Source: Roseomonas sp. KE2513 (lineage in GTDB: Bacteria; Pseudomonadota; Alphaproteobacteria; Acetobacterales; Acetobacteraceae). From it: a stretch of DNA of 64,000 bases. The stretch is from the NCBI RefSeq assembly GCF_016107305.1, contig NZ_RCVR01000026.1:1-64000 (forward strand), read 5' to 3'. The notes under the pieces were generated by a model. That model did not search any database, was not told the DNA's origin, and was given only the letters and a program-made list of their open reading frames with translations. The first letter of the stretch is position 1. Each line of letters opens with the position of its first letter. Below are positions 24,947 through 33,647 of the stretch, one piece after another. The position numbers were made by a program, and so were the translations under genes.

Positions 24947-26404
24947 ATGAAGTATCGTCTTCTGGCCACGGCCTGCCTCGGTGGCAGTCTTTTCTCGGCT
25001 GCTGCCTGGGCCGGCCAGGCCCCCGATGCCGCATCGGCGCCCGATCGCCCGGTTTCCCACCAGGACCGCGTCTACGCCGCCGAGCAGTTCTCCAACACCG
25101 TCTCCGTCACCGATCCCGAAAGCAACACGCTGCTTGGCGTGATCCGGCTCGGCGACCCGCAGCCGGGCAATTTCAGCCCGCTATACCGCGGCCAGGTGCT
25201 CGTGCATGGCATGGGCTTCTCGCCCGACCATCGCACCCTGGCCGTGGTCTCCATCGGCAGCAACTCCGTCAGCTTCATTGACACCGCCACCAACGCGGTG
25301 AAGCACACGACCTATGTCGGGCGTTCCCCGCACGAAGCCTTCTTCACACCTGACGGATCCGAGGTCTGGGTCACCGTGCGCGGGGAGGACTACGTCTCCG
25401 TGCTCGACGCGACGACCTATGAGGAGAAGATGCGGATCCGCGTGCCGGCCGGGCCAGGCATGACGATCTTCTCACCCGATGGGGTCTACGGCTATGTCTG
25501 CTCCTCGTTCAATCCAGAGACGGTAGTGATCGCGACCGCCAGCCACGAGATCGTCGGTCATGTGAAGCAGGAGAGCCCCTTCTGCCCGAACATCGCGGCC
25601 ACGCCGGACGGCACCCAGGTCTGGATGACGCTCAAGGATGTCGGCCGGACCATGGTGTTCAACGCCCGCCCGCCGTTCAATGTCATCCACACGATGGACA
25701 CCGGCCCGATCACCAATCACGTCAACTTTGCCCGAACGCCACGGGGCACCTTCGCCTATGTAACGGTGGGTGGGTTGAACGAGGTAAAGGTTGTGCGGAC
25801 GGACGATTTCTCCGTGGTCGCCACCATTCCGGTCGGCAAGCTGCCGCACGGGCTCTGGCCGTCCGGCGATGGAAGCCGGATCTACGTCGGCCTGGAGAAC
25901 GCGGACGCGCTCGCGGTGATCGACACAGCAACGAACACGGTTCTCGGCAACGTGCCGGTCGGTCAGGCGCCGCAGGCGCTGGCCTATGTGCCGGTTGCGG
26001 TGCCCGAAGGCGACGGAAGGGCGAACCTTCAGCCGCTGGGCCTGGCCGGCCAGACCACCCACATCACCCTTGGTGAGCCACACAAGACCGGCATGCCGAC
26101 GAGTGTCTCCCTCTTCGACCAGGGGCTGACGCAGGTGCTGCAGGCTGCCGTGACGGGACTCGAGCCTCGCAAGTCCTATACGCTGGCCCTGGCGGACCAT
26201 CCGGACGGGCGCGGCACGCTGCAACCGTTGGCGAACTTCATGACCAACCCAGCGGGCTCGGCCATCGTGAACACGGTGGGCCCGATACGGCAGGTGCTTG
26301 GGAGCAGGGAGGCGCAAGGCGCACAACCAGCGCGCCGCTACCTCGTCATCGCCCTGGGCAGCGCGGATGGGATGGGCGCTCCCGTGCAGGTGCAGCAGCA
26401 CTGA
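24947..26404 (+). CDS. Exported YncE-like beta-propeller protein
   Basis: A 485-residue protein with a signal peptide (MKYRLLATACLGGSLFSAAA, ending WA). Seven or so YVTN-type blades follow, for example DRVYAAEQFSNTVSVTDPES, HRTLAVVSIGSNSVSFIDTA, SEVWVTVRGEDYVSVLDA and SRIYVGLENADALAVIDTA. A C-terminal extra domain of about 110 residues (from SLFDQGLTQVLQAAVTGLEP) looks like a beta-sandwich. YncE-type propellers are periplasmic scaffolds, some metal-linked. I choose the ATG at 24947 over 24938, because AGGA lies eight bases before it and it starts the signal peptide. It forms a pair with the DUF305 gene and precedes an ECF sigma factor gene by 61 bp. Confidence 0.85.
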   Translation: MKYRLLATACLGGSLFSAAAWAGQAPDAASAPDRPVSHQDRVYAAEQFSNTVSVTDPESNTLLGVIRLGDPQPGNFSPLYRGQVLVHGMGFSPDHRTLAVVSIGSNSVSFIDTATNAVKHTTYVGRSPHEAFFTPDGSEVWVTVRGEDYVSVLDATTYEEKMRIRVPAGPGMTIFSPDGVYGYVCSSFNPETVVIATASHEIVGHVKQESPFCPNIAATPDGTQVWMTLKDVGRTMVFNARPPFNVIHTMDTGPITNHVNFARTPRGTFAYVTVGGLNEVKVVRTDDFSVVATIPVGKLPHGLWPSGDGSRIYVGLENADALAVIDTATNTVLGNVPVGQAPQALAYVPVAVPEGDGRANLQPLGLAGQTTHITLGEPHKTGMPTSVSLFDQGLTQVLQAAVTGLEPRKSYTLALADHPDGRGTLQPLANFMTNPAGSAIVNTVGPIRQVLGSREAQGAQPARRYLVIALGSADGMGAPVQVQQH

Positions 26405-26465
26405 TGCGGCGGGCCCGTCCGAGCACCACCGGGCGGGCCCTCGCCCCGGTCGGAGTCACTTCGTC

Positions 26466-26993
26466 ATGAACGACATGGCGCAGCTGATCGAGCCGCTGAT
26501 CCCCGCCCTGCGTCGCTACGCTCGTGCCCTGCTGCGCGACCGCGTTGCCGCCGACGACCTCGTGCAGGACGGGCTGGAGCGCGCCATCGGCCGCTGGCAA
26601 CAGCGCCGGAACGACGGCAACGCGCGCAGCTGGCTCTTTGCCATCGTGCACAACCTCGCCCTCAACCAGATGCGCCAATCCAGCCGACGCGGCCCACACC
26701 TGCCGCTGGAGGCTGCCGACGGCGTCAGCTCCGGCACTCTCGGTCAGGAGCAGGGATTGCAACATCAGGATCTGGTGCGCGCGCTACAGACGCTGCCAGA
26801 GGAGCAGCGCAGCGTCGTTCTCCTTGTCTCGGTCGAGGATCTTTCCTACGCCGAGGTGGCCGAGGTGTTGAAGATCCCGATTGGCACGGTGATGTCACGG
26901 CTGTCCCGGGGGCGGGAGAAGCTGCGACTAGCCATGGAGGGCGTAACCGCGGCCGAAGCACTCGGCGCCCCGCATCTCCGGAGGGTCAAATGA
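26466..26993 (+). CDS. ECF-family RNA polymerase sigma factor
   Basis: A 175-residue group IV sigma factor. Region 2 reads LIPALRRYARALLRDRVAAD, DLVQDGLERAI and ARSWLFAIVHNLALNQMRQ. Region 4 reads ALQTLPEEQRSVVLLVSVED, LSYAEVAEVLKIPIGTVMSR and LSRGREKLR. The start at MNDMAQLIEP (26466) is the first sensible one; the longer reading overlaps the propeller gene. Its stop overlaps the start of the anti-sigma gene by four bases. The sigma factor probably directs transcription of the upstream propeller/DUF305 pair and itself; no promoter motif was identified. Confidence 0.93.
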   Translation: MNDMAQLIEPLIPALRRYARALLRDRVAADDLVQDGLERAIGRWQQRRNDGNARSWLFAIVHNLALNQMRQSSRRGPHLPLEAADGVSSGTLGQEQGLQHQDLVRALQTLPEEQRSVVLLVSVEDLSYAEVAEVLKIPIGTVMSRLSRGREKLRLAMEGVTAAEALGAPHLRRVK

Positions 26994-27775
26994 GCACGCG
27001 CCCGGTCACCGAAGACGATCTGCACGGGCTGGTGGACCTGCGGCTCGACGCATTGCGGCAGGCCGAGGTCGAGGTCTATCTCGCCGCGCATCCAGACGTG
27101 GCGGCGCGCGTCGCCAGCTACCGCAGACAGCGCGAGGCCCTGCGCGAAGCCCTGGCGCCCGTCGCCGAGGAGCCGCTGCCGCCTGGAATGCAGATCGGGC
27201 ATATGGTCGCGGTACGCCGCCGCCCTGTCTTGGTCGGCTGGCGCGCGGCCGCGGCAGCCCTGCTGATGCTCGGCCTCGGGGGAGCCGGTGGCTGGGGCCT
27301 GCACGATTTGATGGCGCCGACAGTCCAGGAGCGGGCCCAGGGCATCGCGGCGCTGTCTCAGCAGGCGGCGGACAGCTACGCCACCTACGCTGCCGATCGC
27401 GAGCGCCCCGTTGAGCTGCGCGCGAGCAGCCGCGCAGAGCTTGTCACCTGGGCCTCGGACCGGCTCGGCCGGCCGGTCACCCCGCCCGACCTCTCCGCCT
27501 CTGGCTATCGGCTGATGGGCGGGCGGGTGATTCCGACGCCGCAGGGCCCAGCCGCAATGTTCATGTTCGACGACGATCGTGGCACGCGGCTGGTGCTGCT
27601 CACGCGCGGCATGGCAGTGGATCGGGACACCTCCATGACCCACCACGCCCGCGGCGCGGTCGATGCCTTCACCTGGTCATCCGAGGGGAACGGTTACAGT
27701 CTGGTGGGCGCGCTGCCAGCGACGGCACTGCACCCGCTGGCCGACGAGGTCCGTCGGCAGATGAGGCGTGCCTGA
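26990..27775 (+). CDS. Membrane anti-sigma factor paired with the ECF sigma
   Basis: A 261-residue protein. The N-terminal cytoplasmic domain (residues 1-65) begins VTEDDLHGLVDLRLDALRQA, the typical first helix of FecR/RsiW-type and NrsF-like anti-sigmas, and lacks a zinc HxxxCxxC motif. One transmembrane helix lies at about 84-105 (AAAALLMLGLGGAGGWGLHD). A periplasmic domain follows (GYRLMGGRVIPTPQGPAAMF, ending LADEVRRQMRRA). The ATGA overlap with the sigma gene indicates coupled synthesis. It should hold the sigma factor until an envelope signal arrives. Confidence 0.88.
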   Translation: MSTRPVTEDDLHGLVDLRLDALRQAEVEVYLAAHPDVAARVASYRRQREALREALAPVAEEPLPPGMQIGHMVAVRRRPVLVGWRAAAAALLMLGLGGAGGWGLHDLMAPTVQERAQGIAALSQQAADSYATYAADRERPVELRASSRAELVTWASDRLGRPVTPPDLSASGYRLMGGRVIPTPQGPAAMFMFDDDRGTRLVLLTRGMAVDRDTSMTHHARGAVDAFTWSSEGNGYSLVGALPATALHPLADEVRRQMRRA

Positions 27776-27958
27776 GCGGCTTCCACCTGCCCGCGCCGCC
27801 GGATGACAGCTTACGACACAGCCGCCCGCGAACCCACGTTCCCGAGCGGCTGTCGTCCAATCCTTCCTGTTCGAGTATGGAGTCTTGCTTCCCTGGAGTA
27901 AGGCAGCAGGGATGATGGTCCACCGGCTCCGATCGGGCTCAGGTGGCCAATGTCGTGG

Positions 27959-28189
27959 CTAACTGGTGAAGTAGTACTTCTCGGCCCAGGTCCATGGTGG
28001 ATCCATCCGGGCGATCGTAGCGTCCCGCCCTTGAGGTGCGAGAGGGTCCATGTGCTCGGCCATTGAAGGATGGGAAATGGCGCAGGCCGACATGATGAGT
28101 GGCAGTGCGATTAAGACCAACCTGCCCATCGCTGGGCGCCGGCCTTTGCTGCGGCTGCGCAGATTATCGCTGAACGATTCTTTCGTCAT
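27959..28189 (-). CDS. Small lipoprotein of unknown function
   Basis: A 76-residue protein starting at an ATG preceded by AGGGGAG (start 28189; longer readings lack a ribosome binding site). A basic N-terminal stretch (RSRSKGRRPAMGR) is followed by the hydrophobic helix LVLIALPLIMSAC, whose Cys fits a lipobox. The mature part is about 40 residues and ends MDPPWTWAEKYYFTS, rich in aromatics. It would be anchored to a membrane facing the periplasm. It lies between the anti-sigma gene and the short IS copy, on the opposite strand from the sigma operon. Confidence 0.6.
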   Translation of the reverse strand: MTKESFSDNLRSRSKGRRPAMGRLVLIALPLIMSACAISHPSMAEHMDPLAPQGRDATIARMDPPWTWAEKYYFTS

Positions 28190-28325
28190 CGCCGAACTCC
28201 CCTGCGTCGCTGTCATCAGGGGTTAGACACTTGGGCGAAGCGCCTATTCCATCTCCCATTGAAAATACATGCGCGACGTACTGGCGGCATTGTCAGAGTT
28301 CTCGCCAAGGTATGCCAGTTAGACT

Positions 28326-28505
28326 CAGGACTCATTCATCCAGAAGAGTACGGTGGCAGCCGTGCGGTTCGCCTTGAGGTAGGTGGCATCGACCATCAGG
28401 CGCTCCGGCTCGCCCGCTTGGCGCGCGAGCCGGGCGAGGCAGCACCTCCGGCCGCCATAGAGTTAGCCATTCAAAGCTGGCGGTAGTCCTCAACAACGAG
28501 TCCTG
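28326..28505 (-). mobile_element. 180-bp internally deleted copy of the IS5-family element, MITE-like
   Basis: Both ends carry the perfect inverted repeat CAGGACTC / GAGTCCTG. The match extends imperfectly outward (TTAGACT against CTAGATC) and inward. On the minus strand the first 60 bp match the left end of the copy at 23610. The sequence then jumps from GGAGGTGCTGCC straight to the transposase stretch for PERLMVDATYLKANRTAAT, and from there to the last codons VLFWMNES. So two internal segments are missing. It could be mobilised only in trans. It lies three bases from the stop codon of the LysR gene. Confidence 0.8.
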
Positions 28506-28508
28506 GAT

Positions 28509-29387
28509 CTAGCACTCAGCGAGCATCCGCACATACGACCGCGCGAGATTTGAAGGAGCTCTGCGGCGCGACTGCAGCAGCCGAGCCTGCATTGTCACGG
28601 CGGGATGGAAGGGGCGGGTTTGCATCCCTTGCTCCCGCGCGCTCATCAGCGCAAAGCCGTCAAGTACGGCAATGCCCACCCCCACCTGTGCCATGGCGCA
28701 GGCGATGGAGGATTGCGACGCCTCGACGGCCACCGTCAGCGGCACGCCCGCTTCTTCGAAAGCCCTTTGCAGAAGCACTCGCACAGGCTGGTGCGCTGCC
28801 ACAGAGATGAGCGCTTCCCCGGTGAGGTCTGCCGCCGTCAGCACCTCCATCGCAGCCAGCGGATGCCCGGGCGGCAACACGCATCCTAGCTCCGCCCGGT
28901 GCAAATCCTGCACTAGCACCCGGGAATCCCCCACTGGCCCCATGATGAACCCGAGGTCTACCCGATGGTCCACCACGAGGCGGATCACCTCGGCCGCCGT
29001 GCCGGCGCGGAGGGAGACCGAGACCTGCTGATGCGCCTTCCGAAACCGTTGGATCGTCGCGGGCACCATGCCATGCGCGAGGGTCGGCGTGGTCGCCAGC
29101 GTCAGCAAGCCAGAGCGGCCTTCCCGCAGATCCCGCCCCAGCCTCTGCACCAAGTCGATCGCGGCCAGCGCGCCAACCACCTCCGGATAGAGCGCCTGTG
29201 CTTCAGTCGTCGGCACCAGGCGCTTCCGCTGCCGCACGAAGAGCCGAAAGCCGAGCCGCGCTTCCGCTTGCTGCAACGTCTTGCTTACGCCGGGCTGGCT
29301 GACATGCGCCGCCTCTGCGGCCGCAGTAACCGTCCCCAGTTCCATGACGTGGCGGAACAGGTCCATTTCGCGCGGGGTAAGGATCAT
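28509..29387 (-). CDS. LysR-family transcriptional regulator
   Basis: A 292-residue regulator. The N-terminal winged helix-turn-helix contains MDLFRHVMELGTVTAAAEAA, HVSQPGVSKTLQQAEARLGF and RLFVRQRKRLVPT. The co-inducer domain follows from about 90 (GLLTLATTPTLAHGMVPATI). The ATG at 29387 (MILTPREM) is the normal LysR start; the longer reading extends across the divergent promoter. It is divergent from a Bug receptor/CoA-transferase pair and so probably controls it. The C-terminus (YVRMLAEC) ends at a TAG only three bases from the short IS copy, so the insertion may have trimmed the original tail. Confidence 0.92.
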   Translation of the reverse strand: MILTPREMDLFRHVMELGTVTAAAEAAHVSQPGVSKTLQQAEARLGFRLFVRQRKRLVPTTEAQALYPEVVGALAAIDLVQRLGRDLREGRSGLLTLATTPTLAHGMVPATIQRFRKAHQQVSVSLRAGTAAEVIRLVVDHRVDLGFIMGPVGDSRVLVQDLHRAELGCVLPPGHPLAAMEVLTAADLTGEALISVAAHQPVRVLLQRAFEEAGVPLTVAVEASQSSIACAMAQVGVGIAVLDGFALMSAREQGMQTRPFHPAVTMQARLLQSRRRAPSNLARSYVRMLAEC

Positions 29388-29401
29388 AACCAGAAACCAT
29401 G

Positions 29402-29429
29402 ATCTCAGTCGAAGAGAGTATTTGAGGAT
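29402..29429. promoter_or_regulatory. Candidate LysR operator in the divergent gap
   Basis: CTCA (29404-29407) and TGAG (29423-29426) form an interrupted dyad within the 92-bp gap between the LysR gene and the divergent Bug receptor gene. LysR regulators bind interrupted dyads in such gaps. The arms are short, so the call is weak. Confidence 0.3.
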
Positions 29430-29479
29430 ATGGATGGATGTCGGTGAAGATGGTGGCAGCGATATTCCGGGAGGAAGAC

Positions 29480-30457
29480 ATGGCTCCGCTGTCCCGCCGA
29501 CGCACGCTTTTCCTGCCCGCCGCGGCACTTGCGGCCGGCCGCTCAGGGGCGGCCCTCGCCCAAGGCGCCTACCCCGCCAAACCTGTGACCGTGATCGTGC
29601 CCTTCGCGCCCAGCGGCGGCGCGGACGTCGTCAGCCGCCTCGTCTTCGCTCAGGCCGGCCCTGCGGACGGCCCGGGCTTCGTCATCGAGAACCGCCCTGG
29701 TGCCGGCGGCAACATCGGCGTTGAGGCGCTCAGCCGCGCAACGCCGGATGGTTACACCATCGGCACGGTCGCGATCAGCACCCACGGGGTAAACCCTACG
29801 CTCTACCGTCACCTGCCGTTCGACCCGCTCGCGGACTTCACTCCAATTGCCCTCCTCTCGCTGCAGCCCGTGGTAGTGGCGGTGAAAGCGGACAGCCCCA
29901 TCCGCAGCATGGCCGACCTCATGGCCCGCAAGGGCGAAGACCTTACCTACGCCTCCGCCGGCAACGGCACTTCGGGCCACATGGCCGGCGAGTTGCTGCG
30001 CATGAAGACCGGCATGAAGATGCTGCACGTCCCCTATCGCGGCAGCGGCCCGGCCTGGACGGACCTGCTCGGTGGACGGGTGGACGTGGTGATCGACAAC
30101 GTCCAGGCTGGATTGCCGCATCACGAGGGCAAGCGCGTCCGGATCCTTGGCGTCTCATCCGAGCAGCCAGTGGAGGTACTGCCGGACGTCGCGCCCATCG
30201 CGGGCACGGTGCCCGGCTACGTCGTGAACTCCTGGAACGGCCTGGCGGGCCCCGCGAAGCTGCCGCAGCCCGTCACGGACCGGCTCTCCTCCATGGCGCG
30301 CGCTTGGCTGGCCAAGCCGGAGTTGAAGGCGCGCTACCGCGAGCTGGGCATCCTTGTGCCGCCGGATACGAGCCCGGCCTATCTCACTTCCTTCATCCGC
30401 CAGGAGATCGCCATGTGGGCGCCGGTCGTGAAGGAATCAGGCATGCAGGTGGACTGA
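29480..30457 (+). CDS. Bug-family (TctC-like) tricarboxylate/organic-acid binding receptor
   Basis: A 325-residue periplasmic receptor. The export signal is RRRTLFLPAAALAAGRSGAA, ending LAQ. Bug markers are YPAKPVTVIVPFAPSGGADV, ENRPGAGGNIGVEALSRATP, LTYASAGNGTSGHMAGELLR, LHVPYRGSGPAWTDLLGGRV and the tail of WAPVVKESGMQVD type. Bug proteins bind carboxylates and feed TctAB permeases or act as sensors. No tctA or tctB gene is near. A GAGGAAG site precedes the ATG at 29480. Its stop overlaps the ATG of the CoA-transferase gene by one base (TGATG), so the ligand and the CoA-transferase substrate are probably linked. Confidence 0.92.
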   Translation: MAPLSRRRTLFLPAAALAAGRSGAALAQGAYPAKPVTVIVPFAPSGGADVVSRLVFAQAGPADGPGFVIENRPGAGGNIGVEALSRATPDGYTIGTVAISTHGVNPTLYRHLPFDPLADFTPIALLSLQPVVVAVKADSPIRSMADLMARKGEDLTYASAGNGTSGHMAGELLRMKTGMKMLHVPYRGSGPAWTDLLGGRVDVVIDNVQAGLPHHEGKRVRILGVSSEQPVEVLPDVAPIAGTVPGYVVNSWNGLAGPAKLPQPVTDRLSSMARAWLAKPELKARYRELGILVPPDTSPAYLTSFIRQEIAMWAPVVKESGMQVD

Positions 30458-31917
30458 TGGACGGCGTGCTCCAGGCGCAAGCGGGCGCTTTCGGTGAACT
30501 CATGGCCTTGCGCGGCACGGCGCCGCCCGCCGCGGGCGAGGTGACCATCACGGGCGCGGACCCCTTCTTTCGCACCCCCTTCCGCATCGGCGAGGTCGTC
30601 TCCAGCGCGCTCGCCGCGACGGGAGTGGCCGCAAACGACATCTGGCAGCTTCGCGGCCATCTCCGGCAGAGGGTGGCAATAGACCTGCCCGAGGCCGCGG
30701 CCACCCTCCGCACCGTGGATTACACCCGCGCCCGTGGGGAGGATGGGGTGTACCGCCACATTCCCATCCCGCAGACCATGGCGCACATGCTGAAGGTAAC
30801 GCAGCCCTGGCGCGCCCGAAACGGCCGCTGGTTCCTGCCCCACCTCAACCTGCCTGCCCTTAGCGCCCGCGTGCTGGGCGTGCTGGGCTGTGAGAGCACG
30901 CCGGAGGCGGTCAGCGCCGCCGTGGCGCGATGGGATCCTGTCGAACTGGAGGAAGCGATCGCGGCCGCGGGCGCCTGTGGTGGAGCTGTCCGAACGCGGG
31001 AGGAATGGCTAGCTCATCCCCAGGGCACCTACCTCGCAGGCCGACCCGTCGTGGAATTGGAGCGCGCCGGTCCTGCCGCGCCGGAAGCCTTCCACCCCGG
31101 CGATTGCCCCCTTTCCGGCATCCGCGTCCTCGACCTCACCCGCATCCTTGCCGGTCCGGTCGGCAGCCGCGGACTGGCCGAGCACGGCGCCGACGTGCTG
31201 ATGGTCACGACCCGCGACCTGCCGCAGACGCCCGAGCACGTGCGCGATACAAGCCACGGCAAGCGCAGCTGCTTCCTCGACCTCAAGACCACCGAAGGGT
31301 CGGCGCGCTTCGCTGAGTTGGTACGGGAGGCGGACGTGGTCGTGAACGGGTATCGCCCGGGGGCCCTCGCCAGGCTCGGTTTTGGAATGGATACACTGCA
31401 GCAACTGCGTCCCGGCATCATCCAGGTCTCTGTGAGCTGTTACGGCTCGGCTGGCCCCTTCGCTGACCGTGCTGGTTGGGAGCAGGTCGCCCAGGCTGTA
31501 ACCGGCATCTGCGAGACCCAGGGCGCTGCGGTCGGCGCTGGCCAGCCCAAGCTCGTCTTCGCACCGGCCTGCGACTACACGACCGGGTATCTCGCCACTT
31601 ACGGCGCCTTACTCGCCCTCGCTCGCCGCGCGCGGGATGGTGGGAGTTGGCAGGTCCATGTCTCGCTCTGCCAATCCGCCATGCTCCTCCAGCGCCAGGG
31701 GCTGCTGAAGGATTTCATCGCCGCGCCCGAGGTTCTCACCGAGGAGCAGCTCGTGCGGCTACATGTGCGAGAGGATGGAGTTTACGGTGACCTCAGGACA
31801 CTTGGCCCGGTACTCCGCATGTCGGAGACGCCGCCCCGCTGGGACAAGCCAACACCGAGTCTTGGAGGCGGCATGCCAGTCTGGCTTCCGCGGCACTCAC
31901 AGCCCGCGCTGGCCTGA
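30457..31917 (+). CDS. Class III (CaiB/BaiF) CoA-transferase with extended N-terminal half
   Basis: A 486-residue protein. The C-terminal part (from about 210) is the recognisable class III domain: LSGIRVLDLTRILAGPVGSR, HGKRSCFLDLKT, VVVNGYRPGALARLGFGMDT and ISVSCYG-like VSVSCYGSAGPF. The catalytic Asp lies in FAPACDYTTGYLATYGA. The N-terminal 200 residues (RIGEVVSSALAATGVAANDI, then WRARNGRWFLPHLNLP) look like a degenerate second copy of the family fold. Such enzymes move CoA between acids. It is translationally coupled to a Bug receptor under the divergent LysR. A paralog of the same plan lies at 45687-47075. Substrate unknown. Confidence 0.85.
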   Translation: MDGVLQAQAGAFGELMALRGTAPPAAGEVTITGADPFFRTPFRIGEVVSSALAATGVAANDIWQLRGHLRQRVAIDLPEAAATLRTVDYTRARGEDGVYRHIPIPQTMAHMLKVTQPWRARNGRWFLPHLNLPALSARVLGVLGCESTPEAVSAAVARWDPVELEEAIAAAGACGGAVRTREEWLAHPQGTYLAGRPVVELERAGPAAPEAFHPGDCPLSGIRVLDLTRILAGPVGSRGLAEHGADVLMVTTRDLPQTPEHVRDTSHGKRSCFLDLKTTEGSARFAELVREADVVVNGYRPGALARLGFGMDTLQQLRPGIIQVSVSCYGSAGPFADRAGWEQVAQAVTGICETQGAAVGAGQPKLVFAPACDYTTGYLATYGALLALARRARDGGSWQVHVSLCQSAMLLQRQGLLKDFIAAPEVLTEEQLVRLHVREDGVYGDLRTLGPVLRMSETPPRWDKPTPSLGGGMPVWLPRHSQPALA

Positions 31918-32307
31918 GGCCCCGCCTCTCAAGTATAAGATCCTTGATCCTCGAACTCGGGTGTCGTGTTGCGATATCTCTTTGGCGGCTTCAACGATGA
32001 GGCATGCCGAGGCGACGTCGTCCGGTCCGGCGCGTCCTTCACGTAGATCAGAACTGGCGCGAGCGGGTCTGCGTCCGACCGCGAACCCCTAACGGGTGAT
32101 CTTGAGACGCTCGCCATGTACCCCGACCGCGGCCATGCCATCGTCACCCTCCGCCTCCAGCTTGCGGTTATCCAAGCGGCCACTACCTTGCCGGCGTGGC
32201 CCTCGACCTCCGCCAATCGCTCCCCGATCTGACCACCGCTGGCGCGATTTCTGATAGAACCTGCGACAGAACTGGGCTGGCTCGCTGGGCTGTCCCCATG
32301 GGCAGCG
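31918..32307. other. Gap with traces of a decayed reading frame
   Basis: On the minus strand a stretch near 31925-32050 reads APVLIYVKDAPDR in one frame and then DDVASACLIVEAAKEISQHD after a frame change, ending at a TGA. This may be a broken small gene, but no family is recognised. The rest shows no gene. Confidence 0.3.
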
Positions 32308-32736
32308 TTAGGCAGCTTCGCCGATCAGATGCAGCACGACTTCCCGCCGATGTGGTGAGGTACGGTGCTCGTACAGATAAATGCCCTGCCAGGTGCCTAG
32401 CACTGGACGTGCATTCTCGATCGGGATGGACAGCTGGGTTTGAGTTAGCGCTGCACGGATATGGGCCGGCATGTCATCTGGCCCCTCCTCTTCGTGGCGG
32501 TACCTCCCCGCACCCCCATCTGGCACCAGCCGATGAAAGAAGTCATCCAGATCGGTTCGGACATCCCGGGAGGCGTTCTCCTGTACTAGGAGCGAGGCCG
32601 AGGTGTGCCGACACCAGATGGTCAGAAGCCCCGTAGCGATCCCCTGGGTGGATACCCAGTCGAGGACGTGCTGCGTGATCTCGTGGAGGCCACGCGAAGG
32701 GGTTTTGATGACGAGATGGTGGATAGACTGCCTCAT
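32308..32736 (-). CDS. YjbQ/UPF0047-family protein
   Basis: A 142-residue protein of the YjbQ family (normal length about 140). Conserved features are RGLHEITQHVLDWV, GLLTIWCRHTSASLLVQENA, DVRTDLDDFFHRLVPD, MPAHIRAALTQTQLSIPIEN and LGTWQGIYLYEHRTSPHRRE. The conserved His and Glu residues lie in a jelly-roll pocket. The family shows weak thiamine-phosphate synthase activity in vitro and its true role is not settled. It stands alone, facing a 390-bp gap downstream. Confidence 0.92.
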   Translation of the reverse strand: MRQSIHHLVIKTPSRGLHEITQHVLDWVSTQGIATGLLTIWCRHTSASLLVQENASRDVRTDLDDFFHRLVPDGGAGRYRHEEEGPDDMPAHIRAALTQTQLSIPIENARPVLGTWQGIYLYEHRTSPHRREVVLHLIGEAA

Positions 32737-33300
32737 AGAGGAATAGTCGGTAGATTAGATCAGGTGTCGAGCCTCATCATGCGTCGTGTGCCCCACTGAC
32801 CCTACGAGGGCAGCGGGAATTCAGTACTTGCCTGCGAACCCGCTACGCTCCCCACTGACAGTTCCACTCCCCTGCCCCGCTGCGGTCGGCTTGGCGGCCA
32901 CTGCCGGGTGGCATTTCGGCGCGCGCGTCGCGCTAAAATGCGTCCTCTCGTGTCAGCCCCCCTACCCTACCCTCACGCACAATAGTGAGGGGTCATCCAG
33001 CCGGAGGGTGAGATGCACCATAGTCTGGTCGAGGACGCTGCTCGACTGCACAATCCCTCGTCACAACTGCCGTACGCCACCCGGCGGCGATGCTATTTAT
33101 CCTAGCGCGGTCTGGCTCAAGAAGACTACCCCACCGGTGCGCAGGCGGAGCGCCGGGCATCAGCCAACCTTACTTTCTGCGACCTTGCGCTTGGCCCTTT
33201 GTGGCACCCGCGAAGGCCGCTCCCCTGAGCGATGGGCTAGGGCCAGGACCTGTAATCGGGTAGCGCTTGATCTGGATAGCTGATCCCATACCGGCTGGAG
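32737..33300. other. Gene-free stretch upstream of yjbQ
   Basis: No reading frame shows a family motif or a ribosome binding site. The region is patchy in base composition, like IS-flank debris seen elsewhere in the window, and lies between yjbQ and an IS903-like remnant. The yjbQ promoter must be near its low-coordinate end. Confidence 0.5.
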
Positions 33301-33309
33301 GTGCTGCCA

Positions 33310-33647
33310 TGGCCTCCCGTGCTGCTCGATCAGCCACTCGCCAGGGCCACGTAACGGCAACCCTGTGTTGTCCACCCGCAGGTGCACGGGGCGGCTGCCC
33401 GGCTGAGGCCATGGCATCTCCAGTGTTTCGAACCGGCGAATGAGGATGCTGCCAGTGCGGAATAGCGCGGCTGCGCGCCGCGTGTGGCCCAAGCCTCGGC
33501 CATCCATGCGGGAATGGCCGCGTTCGTGAACCAATTTGTCAGACTGCCACGCCCACGCTGGGCGGCGTCGTACTCACCCCAGTTGGTCGCCCTTAAATGC
33601 TGCTTCGGAAAGCCATGACAGCGGTTGGCATTGGCTTTGATTGGCAA
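33310..33647 (-). mobile_element. Remnant of an IS5-family (IS903-like) transposase
   Basis: The first frame (from 33647) reads WGEYDAAQRGRGSLTNWFTN and AEAWATRGAQPRYSALA, close to the usual start of this transposase group (WxEYDAALRxRGSLTxWF). Then the frame changes and the middle is missing: RRFETLEMPWPQPGSRPVHL, RVDNTGLPLRGPGEWLIEQH. The catalytic core beyond this point is gone. The fragment is unrelated in sequence to the IS at 23610. It marks a second wave of insertion between yjbQ and glgX. Confidence 0.75.

Noticed and set aside
27840-27915. Possible MerR-type metal promoter (CTTGCTTCCCTGGAGTAAGG)
   Set aside because: Only loosely like the CTTGACCTTCC...GGAAGG pattern, and no plus-strand gene follows it.
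32820-33100. Possible further IS end near TGTCAGCCCCCC
   Set aside because: No transposase text or matching inverted repeat could be found nearby.
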